Positions 63,464 through 64,000 of a DNA stretch of 64,000 nucleotides are shown one piece after another. Origin of the DNA: Shewanella putrefaciens. Lineage in GTDB: Bacteria > Pseudomonadota > Gammaproteobacteria > Enterobacterales > Shewanellaceae. Made by a program: the position numbers and the translations under genes. The stretch is from NCBI RefSeq assembly GCF_016406305.1, contig NZ_CP066369.1, positions 3,862,501 through 3,926,500 of the forward strand, read 5' to 3'. How positions within the stretch are numbered: the first letter of the stretch is position 1; each line of letters opens with the position of its first letter. Under the pieces are notes generated by a model. It did no database searches, had not been told where the DNA came from, and was given only the letters and a program-made list of their open reading frames with translations.

Positions 63464-64000
63464 CTACTCTAACGGCTTTACTTTAATTTCATCTTCTGTT
63501 TCAATCTTTTTTTCTAAATTTTTAAATTGTTCAATTATTCTCTCTGCATCGACCTTGCCATATCGTACTCCCAAAAGTAATTTCATAACAGCTTCATTAT
63601 GCTTAAATAAGAGATGCTCGATAGCTTCTGCAGTTAATTCATAATTTAATTCAATATAAGATTTAGACTTATCACTTGACTCTCTAAGCTCTGAAATCAA
63701 ATTATTTAAATATTCTTTACACCTTTCTCTAACACTCGTTAGAATGATAAATACAAGCAAAATTATTAATAAAACAGATGTAAACAATTGAACAAAAGTA
63801 ACAGATCTAGCAATTCCAGAAGCAGCCACTATAGTTGAAATGCTAGAAGTCATTAATGTATTAAAGCTAAACCCAATAAAGTCGATTAAACTCGCATTAT
63901 CTACATTAACAAAATTCGTCTTGTCAATTCTGAACAATCCATAATAAAAAACACCAAATGAAATTACAGAAACGAAAAAAGTCCATATAAGTGAACTAAA
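63464..64000 (-). CDS. Two-TM channel-like protein, 5' part beyond window
   Basis: Reading stays open from 63464 to the right edge (at least 178 residues), so the start lies outside. A membrane segment near the edge (WTFFVSVISFGVFYYG) is followed by a loop and a pore-like segment ending in a second membrane helix (LFTSVLLIILLVFIIL). The cytoplasmic tail is a long charged helix. The arrangement resembles two-TM ion-channel proteins, but the potassium selectivity sequence TVGYG is absent, so the channel type is unclear. AT-rich. Family call is tentative. Confidence 0.55.
   Translation of the reverse strand, partial: FSSLIWTFFVSVISFGVFYYGLFRIDKTNFVNVDNASLIDFIGFSFNTLMTSSISTIVAASGIARSVTFVQLFTSVLLIILLVFIILTSVRERCKEYLNNLISELRESSDKSKSYIELNYELTAEAIEHLLFKHNEAVMKLLLGVRYGKVDAERIIEQFKNLEKKIETEDEIKVKPLE

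Overview
This window is chromosomal DNA of a gammaproteobacterium, almost certainly a Shewanella of the oneidensis/MR-4/ANA-3 type. The call rests on gene content and order: groES-groEL next to hipBA, dsbD behind cutA and fxsA, galK-galM, a DUF2999 gene, several c-di-GMP enzymes, two RND pumps and TonB and LysR proteins. This is recognition from the proteins, not a database search. No rRNA, tRNA, CRISPR array or transposase gene was seen.

Layout. 1-18.7 kb holds mostly housekeeping and signalling genes. They include a PAP2 phosphatase running off the left edge, a GAF-GGDEF-EAL phosphodiesterase, a single DUF2513 gene between attC-like sites, a LysE exporter with an AraC regulator, a TonB receptor with a solute-binding protein, and a diguanylate cyclase with an overlapping short leader ORF. 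A PadR/HAAS pair, a cold-shock/Excalibur fusion, a NifX-like/DUF134 pair and a ModF-like ATPase follow. 18.7-26.5 kb is the accessory heart: a PD-(D/E)XK protein, the HipBA toxin-antitoxin with four regularly spaced operators, a NYN-LOTUS protein, and an AT-rich two-gene operon (unknown protein plus P-loop ATPase with a C-terminal helix-hairpin-helix) framed by 30-bp inverted repeats. A second, diverged copy of half the hip operator array lies beyond it next to the groEL terminator, so the 4.5 kb between looks inserted. 26.5-44.4 kb is core: groEL/groES with a sigma32 promoter, a MATE pump, a LysR/RND operon, fxsA, cutA-dsbD, a CPA2 antiporter, galK and galM. 44.6-62 kb carries a quinone oxidoreductase, a Sel1-repeat protein, a second RND operon, an LRR-kinase, an MltD-like transglycosylase, a DUF4397 lipoprotein, a LysR/MFS pair and a large secreted repeat protein. 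62-64 kb is accessory again: an orphan SMI1/KNR4 (SUKH) gene between two inverted copies of a dispersed repeat, then a truncated two-TM channel-like gene.

Most notable are four things. The ATPase operon with its inverted repeats is a candidate uncharacterised mobile or defence module. The hip operators sit at 50-51 bp spacing and are partly duplicated across the insertion. A dispersed repeat family has constant ends and variable cores rich in small hairpins with GGA at the tip, the same presentation used by CsrA-binding RNAs. A gene-cassette-like DUF2513 unit lies far from any integrase in this window. All functional statements come from motifs read by eye; no alignment or folding program was run.
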